Positions 43,204 through 51,040 of a stretch of DNA of 62,777 nt are shown in pieces; the first letter of the stretch is position 1; each line of letters opens with the position of its first letter. Position numbers and translations under genes: made by a program. The stretch lies in contig JAJUJY010000008.1 of the NCBI GenBank assembly GCA_029265085.1, forward strand, positions 1 through 62,777. Reading direction: 5' to 3'. Under the pieces are notes generated by a model. It did not search any database and was not told where the DNA came from. It saw only the letters and a list, made by a program, of their open reading frames with translations. The stretch is from Chloroflexota bacterium. Its GTDB lineage: Bacteria > Chloroflexota > Anaerolineae > Anaerolineales > Anaerolineaceae.

Positions 43204-44064
43204 ATGGATACCAACGATAATAAAGAAAAGCTAAACGCTATTACCAAAATTCGTTCGCGGACTCTGTCGTTATCCGATTCGGAAAGACGGGTCGCAGCCT
43301 GGATTTTGGAACACACCGACAAAGTCCTCTACCTTTCGATGTCGCAAATCGCTCAGGAATGCCAAGTAAGCGATACAACCGTCTTAAGAATGTGCCGCAA
43401 CGCTGGTTTTGTGGGGTTCACCGACCTAAAGCTTTCTCTTGCCCAGGATATGGCCAGCCCCACCCAGTTAATTCATGAAAATATCTCCTCGATGGATGAT
43501 CCGCAAACGATCATTCGCAAGGTCTTTACAACAAACATCCAGGCATTATATGACACACTTGAAATTTTGGATGTTTCTACGATCTTAAAAGCAATCCAAT
43601 CGATTGAAAACGCCAGGCGTATCTTGATTGCTGGTGTTGGCGGATCTTCAATCATTGCACAAACGCTCTATCAACGTCTATACCGGTTGGGAATTCCATG
43701 CGAAGCCCCCCAAGATGTACAGCTGCAAATCATGCATGCCACCTTATTAGAACCAGGCGACCTGTTCATTGCTGTATCGTACTCTGGCAGCACAAAAGAT
43801 ATCGGCTTGCTTCTAGATAGCGCCAAGAAAAACGGTGTGTCAACCATATTATTAACCGGCAACCCAAAATCACAGCTGGCAAAGTACGCCGACCTGCTGC
43901 TCATCAGCGTCTCCCATGAAATTCGCAGCGAACCTGTAGCTGCCCGTATTGCTCAACTGACCCTGGTTGACTCCATTTTTATTCTCCACGCATTCTTGCA
44001 CATGAATGAAACATTAGCCGTCGAAAAGAAATTTGCGAACTCAATTACACCGAAATCTTATTAA
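43204..44064 (+). CDS. MurR/RpiR-family transcriptional regulator
   Basis: 286 residues: an N-terminal HTH_6 domain (about 1-80, LSLSDSERRVAAWILEH and MSQIAQECQVSDTTVLRMCR) and a C-terminal SIS domain (about 125-265) with RILIAGVGGSSIIAQTLYQR and LFIAVSYSGSTKDIG that binds a phosphosugar. Members of this family control amino-sugar, ribose and N-acetylmuramate use. It is divergent from the psuG operon and is co-directional with the TrpF-like gene 11 bases downstream, so a ribose 5-phosphate-like or related effector is plausible. Confidence 0.93.
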   Translation: MDTNDNKEKLNAITKIRSRTLSLSDSERRVAAWILEHTDKVLYLSMSQIAQECQVSDTTVLRMCRNAGFVGFTDLKLSLAQDMASPTQLIHENISSMDDPQTIIRKVFTTNIQALYDTLEILDVSTILKAIQSIENARRILIAGVGGSSIIAQTLYQRLYRLGIPCEAPQDVQLQIMHATLLEPGDLFIAVSYSGSTKDIGLLLDSAKKNGVSTILLTGNPKSQLAKYADLLLISVSHEIRSEPVAARIAQLTLVDSIFILHAFLHMNETLAVEKKFANSITPKSY

Positions 44065-44075
44065 GAGGTTACAAC

Positions 44076-44762
44076 ATGATTATTCAAATTTACACCGTCC
44101 AAACCCCGGAAGAAGGTATAGCCCTGGCGCAAGCCGGAGTTCATCATATTGGTATAACACCCTCTAACCGCGGACTGCCTGGCGAAGTGAGCAACCAAGC
44201 CGCCAAAGAAATTTTCGAAACGATTAGCGATAAAGCAGTAAAAGTAGCCCTGACCGTTGAATCGGAATTTTCCAAAATCATCGAGATGGTCTCTATTGTG
44301 AATCCGGATATCCTCCATCTTTGCGGTGATATCCGCTTGATGACCCCAGAAAAGGTCATTCAATTGCGAAGTCACTTACCTGGATTAAAAGTGATGCAAG
44401 CAATTCCGGTTGTCAGCCCAAAGGCGACAGAAATTGCAGCCGCTTTTCAAAACCTTGTTGATTATTTAATTCTTGATTCCGTCTCACCCGAAATCGATGG
44501 GATTGGTGCAGCAGGATTTACCCATGACTGGAATGTCAGCCGCGAAATCGTTCGCCGTTCGCCCATCCCAGTGATTCTTGCTGGCGGTTTGTCACCAGAA
44601 AACGTTGCCGATGCAATTCGGGCGGTCCGACCCTGGGGTGTTGATTCTCTCACCCGGACAAACCTGCCGCTGGGTGAAGGGAAATTCAAAAAGGACATCG
44701 AGCGGGTAAAGCAATTTGCCCAGGCAGCGCTCAAAGCCGAAAAAGATCTCGCATCCACATAA
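44076..44762 (+). CDS. TrpF (phosphoribosylanthranilate isomerase)-like protein lacking the catalytic cysteine
   Basis: 228 residues of the TrpF barrel. It has the N-terminal MIIQIYTVQTPEEGIALAQ strand, DILHLCGDIRL, VDYLILDSVSPEIDG (aspartate at the general-acid position), GAAGFTHDW in place of GGTGxxFDW, and PVILAGGLSPENVADAI. Two changes set it apart from true TrpF: the KICG cysteine is replaced (QIYT), and the final phosphate loop GVDVSSG reads GVDSLTRTN. There are no tryptophan genes nearby. It may perform an Amadori-like step on an aminosugar made in the psuG cluster, or bind such a compound. The RpiR linkage supports a catabolic role. Confidence 0.78.
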   Translation: MIIQIYTVQTPEEGIALAQAGVHHIGITPSNRGLPGEVSNQAAKEIFETISDKAVKVALTVESEFSKIIEMVSIVNPDILHLCGDIRLMTPEKVIQLRSHLPGLKVMQAIPVVSPKATEIAAAFQNLVDYLILDSVSPEIDGIGAAGFTHDWNVSREIVRRSPIPVILAGGLSPENVADAIRAVRPWGVDSLTRTNLPLGEGKFKKDIERVKQFAQAALKAEKDLAST

Positions 44763-44832
44763 TTTCCCTATTGGGCTGCGAAAATTAATTTTTACGAAAA
44801 ACCAAAAATTTTAAAATTTTTCCAGATTCCTC

Positions 44833-44884
44833 AACCAAAATAATGAAGCTGCCATTTTTTTATCATCGGGCAGCTTAGTTGGTT
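44833..44884 (+). terminator. Terminator after the TrpF-like gene
   Basis: Inverted repeat AAGCTGCC with GGCAGCTT, extended by outer AACCAA/TTGGTT pairing across an internal loop, followed by TTTTTAT. About 70 bases past the stop codon. Confidence 0.65.
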
Positions 44885-44896
44885 TTTATATCCCTA

Positions 44897-44925
44897 TTGA
44901 ATGTTCTTTAAACTCGTCCTATAGT
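44897..44925 (+). promoter_or_regulatory. Promoter of the TolB-like lipoprotein gene
   Basis: TTGAAT (44897-44902), a 17-base spacer and TATAGT (44920-44925), about 67 bases upstream of the ATG. Confidence 0.65.
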
Positions 44926-44992
44926 AGATCTGCAAATAGGAAACAAAGAGAATTCAACCGCTGTACCTGGATATGGCAAAAAGGAGAGTAGT

Positions 44993-45985
44993 ATGAACCT
45001 CCTACATAAAACAATCTGCTTCATTGGGTTGGCTGCGATTATTGGCGGATGTGTACCGCAAGCCCCAACCTCAGTATCTTTGACGCTCACGCAGCCAATT
45101 CCGACTGCACTCCCTGCAACACCCCTTCCAACCCAACCTCAACTTCCAACAAAACCACAAACACAACAGGTCAATCTCACAAATCAAATCATATTCTGCT
45201 CAAACCGCGCAGGCGATTATAGCGACATGTATTTGCTTAATCTTATTGATCTTCAAGTTGCCCGGCTAACTTATACCGATTCTAATCTCTTTACTGGGCC
45301 ATTTTCTCCTGATGGGACCCGCATAGTATTTACAGGGTTTGGGCTGACTCACAGCTATGTCGGTGTAATGAATTCAGACGGTTCCAATGCGGTTGATTTA
45401 ACCGGTCAATCTGGCGCGGACGATGCTTTTCCCACCTGGTCACCGGATGGAACAAAAATCGCATTTACAACCAGGCGGGATGGCAATAATGAAATCTACC
45501 TCATCAATCCTGATGGCACAAAACCTCAGCGGATCACCCAACAGTCTAAAGATGATTTTGCCCCTGCCTGGGCACCCGATGGGAAACACATCGCTTTTGT
45601 TTCTGACCGCGATAACCCTACAGGTATTTATTCAATTTACCTCATGGATCCAGACGGCTCGAATATAAGGAGAATAACCCAAGGCCAGGGAAGTGACTAC
45701 ACTCCTGCCTGGTCCCCAGACGGGAACAATATTGCATTCCGCTCTGTTCAGAATGGGCAATCGGATATATTCCTCATCGGTGTGGATGGCACGAATTTGA
45801 CAAACCTGACTCAAAATCCAGCCGAAGATTGGTCGCCTGCCTGGTCGCCGGACGGCAAACAAATCGCATTCCAAACCAATCGAGACGGGAATTGGGAAAT
45901 TTACCTCATGGATGTTGACGGCAGCCATCCAATGAATCTCACCAACCATCCAGCAGATGATCAATTCCCCTACTGGAAACCCTGA
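44993..45985 (+). CDS. TolB-like beta-propeller lipoprotein (PD40 repeats)
   Basis: 330 residues with a lipoprotein signal peptide (lipobox IGGC, Cys20), a proline/threonine-rich linker (about 23-56), and six PD40/WD40-like repeats of the form WSPDGTKIAF-N-IYLINPDG. Such propellers fold like the C-terminal domain of TolB and usually bind proteins or glycans at the cell surface. A Gram-negative Tol-Pal system is not implied: no tol genes are near, and many Chloroflexota encode free-standing propellers of this kind. It has its own promoter and terminator, so it is a single-gene unit. Confidence 0.88.
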   Translation: MNLLHKTICFIGLAAIIGGCVPQAPTSVSLTLTQPIPTALPATPLPTQPQLPTKPQTQQVNLTNQIIFCSNRAGDYSDMYLLNLIDLQVARLTYTDSNLFTGPFSPDGTRIVFTGFGLTHSYVGVMNSDGSNAVDLTGQSGADDAFPTWSPDGTKIAFTTRRDGNNEIYLINPDGTKPQRITQQSKDDFAPAWAPDGKHIAFVSDRDNPTGIYSIYLMDPDGSNIRRITQGQGSDYTPAWSPDGNNIAFRSVQNGQSDIFLIGVDGTNLTNLTQNPAEDWSPAWSPDGKQIAFQTNRDGNWEIYLMDVDGSHPMNLTNHPADDQFPYWKP

Positions 45986-46100
45986 TCCATCATCCAGCAA
46001 TTTTTCAGCCTGACCTATTCTTTATCCCATCACCAGGCGCATCATTCCTGGAACTTTTTCATCCCAGTTTCCTCGATCTTAGAGAATGGTTTTTTCGATT

Positions 46101-46126
46101 CCGGCACCGATTATTAACGATGCCGG
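46101..46126 (+). terminator. Hairpin terminator between convergent genes
   Basis: Stem CCGGCACCG (46101-46109) with CGATGCCGG (46118-46126), followed on the + strand by CTTTTGCTT. It overlaps the stop codon of the flavoprotein gene on the - strand, so it probably serves the + strand TolB-like gene. Confidence 0.5.
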
Positions 46127-46893
46127 CTTTTGCTTGCCATCACAGCCATCTTGTCAAATAAACTGCCAGCCAATTTTCGGGTGACACCCAGGCGAACAGG
46201 ATAGTAATAATCAGACTCAAACCAACCCTGCGTCTGGTAAAAAACGTAATCGCGATCTTTTTCTGTCAGTTCGCAGCCAATACTGGTACGCCCCATTCGA
46301 AATGCCATTAACCGGAACCAAGAGGGACGCGGATAAGCCGGTTGAGTTAATCTTTTATAGAATTGCTGGCAATGTTTGACAAGCATTTTATCAATCCTCT
46401 GCATTTCCACCTCAGTCATTGGCTGTAGAGCAGTAATACAACTACTTTTAACAACATTAAAACCGAGACCACCAGCAACAAAATCCAGGTAACTCGCAAT
46501 TTTATCTCCACCATAAATTCCCTGGACCACGATACCGGTAAAGGTTTTACCAAAGAATTGCGGCCTGTGGAGAGCATATCCCATACGCTCAAGGAAAATT
46601 TTCAAGTAGGCAGCGACCTGGAATGCGTAGTTAGGCGTGGCAGCGATAACCCCGTCAGCCGACATCATTTTTCGGATCAATTCATCGCGGTCGTCTTTCA
46701 ACGGACAATGCTCTTCCCCTCTGGCAAAACAAACCTGGCAGCCTTGGCATGTTTCAACCCGGTAATCGCATAACATTATCATTTCTGTCTCAACATCACC
46801 GTAAGCCCGAAGCTTATCTAAAAACTGCTCAACCACATAATACGTCCCGCCTTTGCGGCCACTTGCCACAAGTGCTATAACTTTCTTCATCAT
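46114..46893 (-). CDS. Flavodoxin-family NAD(P)H-dependent oxidoreductase with a cysteine cluster (iron-sulfur flavoprotein type)
   Basis: 259 residues. The FMN-binding loop ALVASGRKGGTYYVV opens the protein, and a compact cysteine motif CQGCQVC...C (Cys49, Cys52, Cys55, Cys63) resembles the [4Fe-4S] site of archaeal and clostridial iron-sulfur flavoproteins. ADGVIAATPNYAFQVAAYLK and FFGKTFTGIVVQG continue the flavodoxin fold. A C-terminal extension of about 90 residues has no recognised domain. It follows the TetR gene with a six-base gap and is probably controlled by it. An electron-transfer or quinone/nitro-compound reduction role under oxidative stress is likely. Confidence 0.85.
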   Translation of the reverse strand: MMKKVIALVASGRKGGTYYVVEQFLDKLRAYGDVETEMIMLCDYRVETCQGCQVCFARGEEHCPLKDDRDELIRKMMSADGVIAATPNYAFQVAAYLKIFLERMGYALHRPQFFGKTFTGIVVQGIYGGDKIASYLDFVAGGLGFNVVKSSCITALQPMTEVEMQRIDKMLVKHCQQFYKRLTQPAYPRPSWFRLMAFRMGRTSIGCELTEKDRDYVFYQTQGWFESDYYYPVRLGVTRKLAGSLFDKMAVMASKSRHR

Positions 46894-46899
46894 TACCTC

Positions 46900-47514
46900 T
46901 CACTTTTTCCCAATTAGGCGAAGCAAAGCATCACGAATGACATCATCCGGGATGTTCGTCCATTCTCTCGGATACATCAGCATCAACCCATTTACAAAGG
47001 AAAAGAAAAAAGTAGTCAACAAATTCGGATCACAATCCGGCTGAAAATACCCCTCCGCCTGGCCCTGCGCAAATATCGCATTGAGATATTGGTGATAATC
47101 AGAACCGATCTGCTCTGTGGAAATTCCAAATTTTGCAAAGCGCTGCACTCCACCCTGCGCAATGAATGTAATCATAATCGTAATAAATTCATCCCCGCCC
47201 TGCTCCCTCGAGAGAGAAAGAAAATCCTTCAAAAAATGGTCAAATTTTTCAAGGCCATTTCCTGGGCTAATCGCCGCCTTTACCATCGTAGCCCCAATAG
47301 CTTGAAAACCTTCCATCAAAACTGCCTGGAATAGTTCCTCTTTTGAAGCGAAATGCCAGTAAATATTCCCCTGGCTCATTCCAGCTTGTTTTGCAATATC
47401 GGAGACATTACACCCGTCATATCCGCAGTTGGCAAACAAATGCCGGGCAGTCAGGATGATTTTATCGCGGCTTTCAGCCCGAATTTGTTCAGATTGAGCT
47501 TTTGTTCGTGGCAT
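46900..47514 (-). CDS. TetR-family transcriptional regulator
   Basis: 204 residues from the ATG at 47514, which has AAAAAAGGAGCTGGT in front; upstream in-frame starts run into the operator region. The DNA-binding domain (about 15-62) shows KIILTARHLFANCGYDGCNV and VSDIAKQAGMSQGNIYWHFA. The ligand domain is unremarkable. Two near-perfect 18-bp operators flank its promoter, so it represses its own transcript and the flavoprotein gene downstream. Confidence 0.93.
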   Translation of the reverse strand: MPRTKAQSEQIRAESRDKIILTARHLFANCGYDGCNVSDIAKQAGMSQGNIYWHFASKEELFQAVLMEGFQAIGATMVKAAISPGNGLEKFDHFLKDFLSLSREQGGDEFITIMITFIAQGGVQRFAKFGISTEQIGSDYHQYLNAIFAQGQAEGYFQPDCDPNLLTTFFFSFVNGLMLMYPREWTNIPDDVIRDALLRLIGKK

Positions 47515-47531
47515 ACCAGCTCCTTTTTTAC

Positions 47532-47549
47532 TGACTAAATATTCAGTCA
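47532..47549. promoter_or_regulatory. TetR operator 1
   Basis: TGACTAAATATTCAGTCA, an almost perfect 18-bp palindrome (one mismatched pair) located at the predicted transcription start of the tetR gene and 18 bases upstream of its ATG. Confidence 0.75.
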
Positions 47550-47555
47550 TAAATA

Positions 47556-47584
47556 ATATTATCACTGACTGAAAATTTAGTCAA
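47556..47584 (-). promoter_or_regulatory. tetR promoter with operator 2
   Basis: On the - strand TTGACT (47584-47579), a 17-base spacer and TAATAT (47561-47556). A second operator, TGACTGAAAATTTAGTCA (47566-47583), covers the -35 box and spacer. Its centre is 34 bases from operator 1, about three helical turns, which favours cooperative binding. Confidence 0.75.
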
Positions 47585-47634
47585 TAATCAATATTCAGTT
47601 TTTCTGATTCCTTTGCCAAATTTAAGAAATTCAA

Positions 47635-47652
47635 TATGGTAAACTTACCATA
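47635..47652 (+). promoter_or_regulatory. Palindrome overlapping the likely mvaD promoter
   Basis: Perfect 8-bp arms: TATGGTAA-AC-TTACCATA. It overlaps TATGGT (47635-47640), which lies 16 bases after TTGCCA (47613-47618), a possible -10/-35 pair. A bound protein would occlude the promoter 30 bases before mvaD. Confidence 0.5.
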
Positions 47653-47681
47653 GAAAATGATCAAAAGATTGTCGAGGTGCC

Positions 47682-48659
47682 ATGTCTAATCTCACCGCAA
47701 CAGCGGTTGCAAATGCTAACATCGCATTCATCAAATACTGGGGCAACATAAACCAATTCGAACGCATCCCGGTTAACGGCTCGATCTCCATGAACCTGGA
47801 TGGTTTACACGCCCGTACAACCGTCACCTTCGACCCTGCCTTAAGCAGCGATCAATTAATTCTAAATGGCAAACAAATCACTGACGCGGGCTTGACACGG
47901 GTCTCAAAGGTTTTAGACCGGGTGCGCACTTTGCGCGGCAACTCTGTTGGCTATGCGCAAGTGGTTAGCGAGAATAATTTTCCTACCGGCGCTGGGATTG
48001 CCTCTTCTGCAGCCGCCTTTTCTGCGCTGGCACTTGCGGCTTCCGCTGCAGCCGAATTAAATTTAGATGAACCTGCTCTTTCACGACTTGCCCGTTACGG
48101 CTCCGGCTCAGCCTGCCGTTCCATCCCAGACGGTTTTGTTGAGTGGCTGCCGGGTTCCGTGGATGAAGATTCTTACGCGGTTTCCATTGCACCTGCCAGG
48201 CATTGGGCATTAACCGATTGCGTTGCGATAGTTGCAGCCGGCCATAAATCGGTTGGCTCTACCCAGGGACATGCCATTGCGGATTCATCCCCCCTTCAAT
48301 CCGCACGTGTCGCTGATGCGCCTCGCCGTTTATCTCTTTGCCGCACAGCAATCCTGGAAAAGAATTTTGCCCTGTTAGCTGAAATCGTTGAGCAAGACAG
48401 CAATTTAATGCACGCCGTAATGATGACTTCCTCTCCGGCTCTGTTTTATTGGGAACCAGCCTCACTGGCGCTCATGAAAATCATCCCAATTTGGCGCGCC
48501 GAGGGATTACCCGTTTTTTATACGCTGGATGCTGGACCAAATGTCCACGTGCTCTGCCCATCCGAAGCGGCAGTACAGGTTGCCGCTCGACTGGCTGCAT
48601 TTCCAGGCGTTGAGCGGGTGTTGTCTGCGCAGGCTGGTGGTCCAGCACACCTGGTTTAA
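47682..48659 (+). CDS. mvaD: Diphosphomevalonate decarboxylase
   Basis: 325 residues of the GHMP kinase superfamily. Signatures are ANANIAFIKYWGN at the start, PVNGSISMNLDG, the glycine-rich ATP loop FPTGAGIASSAAAFSALALA, YGSGSACRSIPDGFVEW with the decarboxylation-site residues, and a C-terminal FYTLDAGPNVHVLC. It makes isopentenyl diphosphate from mevalonate diphosphate in the cytoplasm. The mevalonate route is uncommon in bacteria outside Firmicutes, Chloroflexota and a few others, and is a useful taxonomic hint. No other mevalonate genes are visible nearby. The next gene is 200 bases away and has its own promoter. Confidence 0.95.
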   Translation: MSNLTATAVANANIAFIKYWGNINQFERIPVNGSISMNLDGLHARTTVTFDPALSSDQLILNGKQITDAGLTRVSKVLDRVRTLRGNSVGYAQVVSENNFPTGAGIASSAAAFSALALAASAAAELNLDEPALSRLARYGSGSACRSIPDGFVEWLPGSVDEDSYAVSIAPARHWALTDCVAIVAAGHKSVGSTQGHAIADSSPLQSARVADAPRRLSLCRTAILEKNFALLAEIVEQDSNLMHAVMMTSSPALFYWEPASLALMKIIPIWRAEGLPVFYTLDAGPNVHVLCPSEAAVQVAARLAAFPGVERVLSAQAGGPAHLV

Positions 48660-48761
48660 AGCAGCGAAAAGACCGCGCCGCAACCATTTTTTTACACGAC
48701 ACCTGGCAGATAGTCCGAGCGGTATATACGCGTTGATTATTTTGATCCTTGCACAACCTTT

Positions 48762-48790
48762 TTGCACGCCCTTCGCAAACAAGATATAAT
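48762..48790 (+). promoter_or_regulatory. Promoter of the rseP operon
   Basis: TTGCAC (48762-48767), a 17-base spacer and TATAAT (48785-48790). Transcription would begin near 48797, about 77 bases before the rseP start. Confidence 0.75.
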
Positions 48791-48873
48791 GGGAGTGAAG
48801 TTGGCAAATTTTAGAATCCAAACTATTCCAGGCAAGGAGAGTCAAAATTTTCTTGCCCCAACTGAGAAAAGGT

Positions 48874-49950
48874 ATGACTACACTCATCAACTTGTTGTTG
48901 TTTATCTTGTTTTTTGGCCTGATGCTCTTTCTCCATGAATTAGGCCATTTTTTGGTTGCCAAGCTCTTCAAAATCAAAGTTGAAGAATTTGGATTTGGTT
49001 ACCCACCTCGCATCGTCAAACTTTTTAAGTTTGGCGAAACAGATATCACTATTAACTGGATTCCCTTCGGTGCTTTCGTCCGGCTGTCCGGCGAAACCGA
49101 TCCGGGTGTTAAAGGTGGTTTTGGAGATGCCACCCCCTGGCAGCGGATTGCGGTGTTAAGCGGTGGCCCAATTATGAATATCGTCACCGGCGTACTGCTC
49201 TTTACCATTATCTTCACGCAGGTTGGAATTCCTGACCCAACCCGTGTAATGATTGAATCGGTTGTTCCGGAAACGCCCGCGCAGCAATCCGGTTTATTGG
49301 CTGGTGACATCGTTCAATCCATTAATCAAACTGCGATTAACGATTCTTCTCAACTGATTCAAATGATCAGTGATAACAAGGGCAAGGAAATTGAAATTGT
49401 CGTGGACCGGCAAGGGCAAACTGTCCAACTTTCTGCGATGCCTCGCGTAGAATACCCAAAGGATCAAGGGGCTTTGGGCATTACCATTACCAATCCCTAT
49501 AAACAAACATCCTGGATCGCCACAGTGCCGCAGGCTTTTGCAGCCACCTACAACCTATCCGTGCAAATTCTGCGCATGCCAATCATGTTACTTCGCGGCG
49601 AGGTTCCTGCCGAACAGGCACGTGTTGTTGGTCCGGTAGGCTTAGGCACGATGTTCTTCCAATCCCGTCAAAAAGATATTGAAAACCAGTCTTCGACGAA
49701 CCCTGTTGATAAGACATACACACTGCGTTTGATTACCTTATTATCCGTTGCGATTGGCTTAACCAATCTCTTCCCTTTGCCCGCCTTGGATGGCGGCCGG
49801 ATTCTTTTCATTTTGCCGGAAATCATTTTCCGCAAACGTGTACCCGCGAAATATGAAAACTTTGTCCACATGATTGGATTCTTCCTCTTGATTCTGCTCA
49901 TGTTCTGGATTACCTTCCAGGATATTTTGAATCCTGTGCAATTGCCCTAA
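48874..49950 (+). CDS. rseP: Site-2 protease RseP/MmpA-family metalloprotease with PDZ domain
   Basis: 358 residues from the ATG at 48874; the in-frame TTG at 48853 is a poorer start because the natural first membrane helix begins at TTLINLLLF. The zinc motif HELGH lies inside the first membrane helix (His21, Glu22, His25). A PDZ domain covers about 110-200 with SGLLAGDIVQSINQ, and the last-but-one helix carries the second metal motif FPLPALDGGRI. It cleaves membrane-embedded substrates such as anti-sigma factors or signal-peptide remnants. It leads an operon with a HEAT protein, a peptidase and acylphosphatase. Confidence 0.93.
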   Translation: MTTLINLLLFILFFGLMLFLHELGHFLVAKLFKIKVEEFGFGYPPRIVKLFKFGETDITINWIPFGAFVRLSGETDPGVKGGFGDATPWQRIAVLSGGPIMNIVTGVLLFTIIFTQVGIPDPTRVMIESVVPETPAQQSGLLAGDIVQSINQTAINDSSQLIQMISDNKGKEIEIVVDRQGQTVQLSAMPRVEYPKDQGALGITITNPYKQTSWIATVPQAFAATYNLSVQILRMPIMLLRGEVPAEQARVVGPVGLGTMFFQSRQKDIENQSSTNPVDKTYTLRLITLLSVAIGLTNLFPLPALDGGRILFILPEIIFRKRVPAKYENFVHMIGFFLLILLMFWITFQDILNPVQLP

Positions 49951-49959
49951 CATCGGAGA

Positions 49960-51018
49960 ATGAAACCCATGGAAAGTCGAACAACTCCCATTGCTTTTGA
50001 AAAAGTAACCGCTGCTTTGCTGGACAATAACCAGCCGTTCCCGCCAAGTTATTTACACCGTTTTTCAGACTTATCGCGCGAAGATTTACGAAAACTGCAG
50101 GCAGTCTGGAATCAGGTGTTACCAGACCGCCGGGCTTCGCTATTGGAAGATTTAGAATCTCTGACAGATGCGGACACACTGGTCGATTTTGATGATTTAT
50201 GCATTTTTGCCCTGGATGATTCAGATGCGCGGGTTCGCGCAACGGCACTCAGCATGCTTTGGGAGAGCGAAAACCCTTCATTAGCCTCGAAATTCATCCA
50301 AATCATGGAAACGGACGAAGAGATGGTAGTCCGTGCGCACGCTGCAACGGCCCTCGGCCAGTATGTTTATCTGGGTGAACTTGAAGAAATTTCACCAGAA
50401 ATACACAAAAATGTTGAAGAGCATTTATTGGCCTTACTGAATAAAAACGAAAACCCCCTGGTACAACGGCGGGCGCTGGAATCGCTTGGATTTTCCAGTC
50501 GGGATGAAGTCAGCAAATTGATTCAGAAAGCCTATAACTCAAATGATAAAGAATGGCAGGCCAGCGCACTGTATGCAATGGGGCGCTCTGCTGACCAGAA
50601 CTGGTCAAATGCAATTCTTGAAGCCGTGGATGATCCGGAAGACGATATTAAATTGGAAGCCATTCGAGCAGCGGGTGAATTGGAATTAGCTTCTGCCCGC
50701 GGACAACTTTTAGAGCTTTTAGACGAAGGCATTGATGATGATGAAATCCGCATGGCTGTGGTATGGTCTTTATCCAAAATCGGCGGTGAGGATGTCCGGG
50801 AAACGCTGGAAGAAATGCTTGAAAACATAGAAGATGATGACGAGGCTGGCTTTATCGAAGAAGCATTAGATAATTTGTATTTCACCGAAGGCTTCGACCA
50901 GATGGGTATGTTTGATTTTGAAGGAAAAGACGAACAAGAGCTGGACAGCCTGATGGATCTGAATAACAAAGACGACGATGATCTTCCGTCTGACGATGAC
51001 ATCAAATACATGAAGTAG
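49960..51018 (+). CDS. HEAT-repeat protein with an acidic C-terminus
   Basis: 352 residues. Successive alpha-helical repeats of HEAT/PBS-lyase style are seen from about 75 to 310, for example DSDARVRATALSMLW, ENPLVQRRALESLGF, PEDDIKLEAIRAAGEL and DDDEIRMAVVWSLSKI. The C-terminal 50 residues are strongly acidic (MDLNNKDDDDLPSDDDI). It has no signal peptide, so it is a cytoplasmic scaffold. An ATG at 49969 is an alternative start with better spacing to CGGAG. It lies nine bases after rseP and 22 bases before the peptidase gene, so a role in envelope protein handling is possible but unproven. Confidence 0.82.
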   Translation: MKPMESRTTPIAFEKVTAALLDNNQPFPPSYLHRFSDLSREDLRKLQAVWNQVLPDRRASLLEDLESLTDADTLVDFDDLCIFALDDSDARVRATALSMLWESENPSLASKFIQIMETDEEMVVRAHAATALGQYVYLGELEEISPEIHKNVEEHLLALLNKNENPLVQRRALESLGFSSRDEVSKLIQKAYNSNDKEWQASALYAMGRSADQNWSNAILEAVDDPEDDIKLEAIRAAGELELASARGQLLELLDEGIDDDEIRMAVVWSLSKIGGEDVRETLEEMLENIEDDDEAGFIEEALDNLYFTEGFDQMGMFDFEGKDEQELDSLMDLNNKDDDDLPSDDDIKYMK

Positions 51019-51040
51019 GTCTTCTCCGGGGGGAGGAGTT

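Noticed and set aside
50532..51011. Serine-rich 159-codon frame antisense to the HEAT-repeat gene
   Set aside because: The serine runs only reflect the acidic Asp/Glu codons of the true gene on the other strand.
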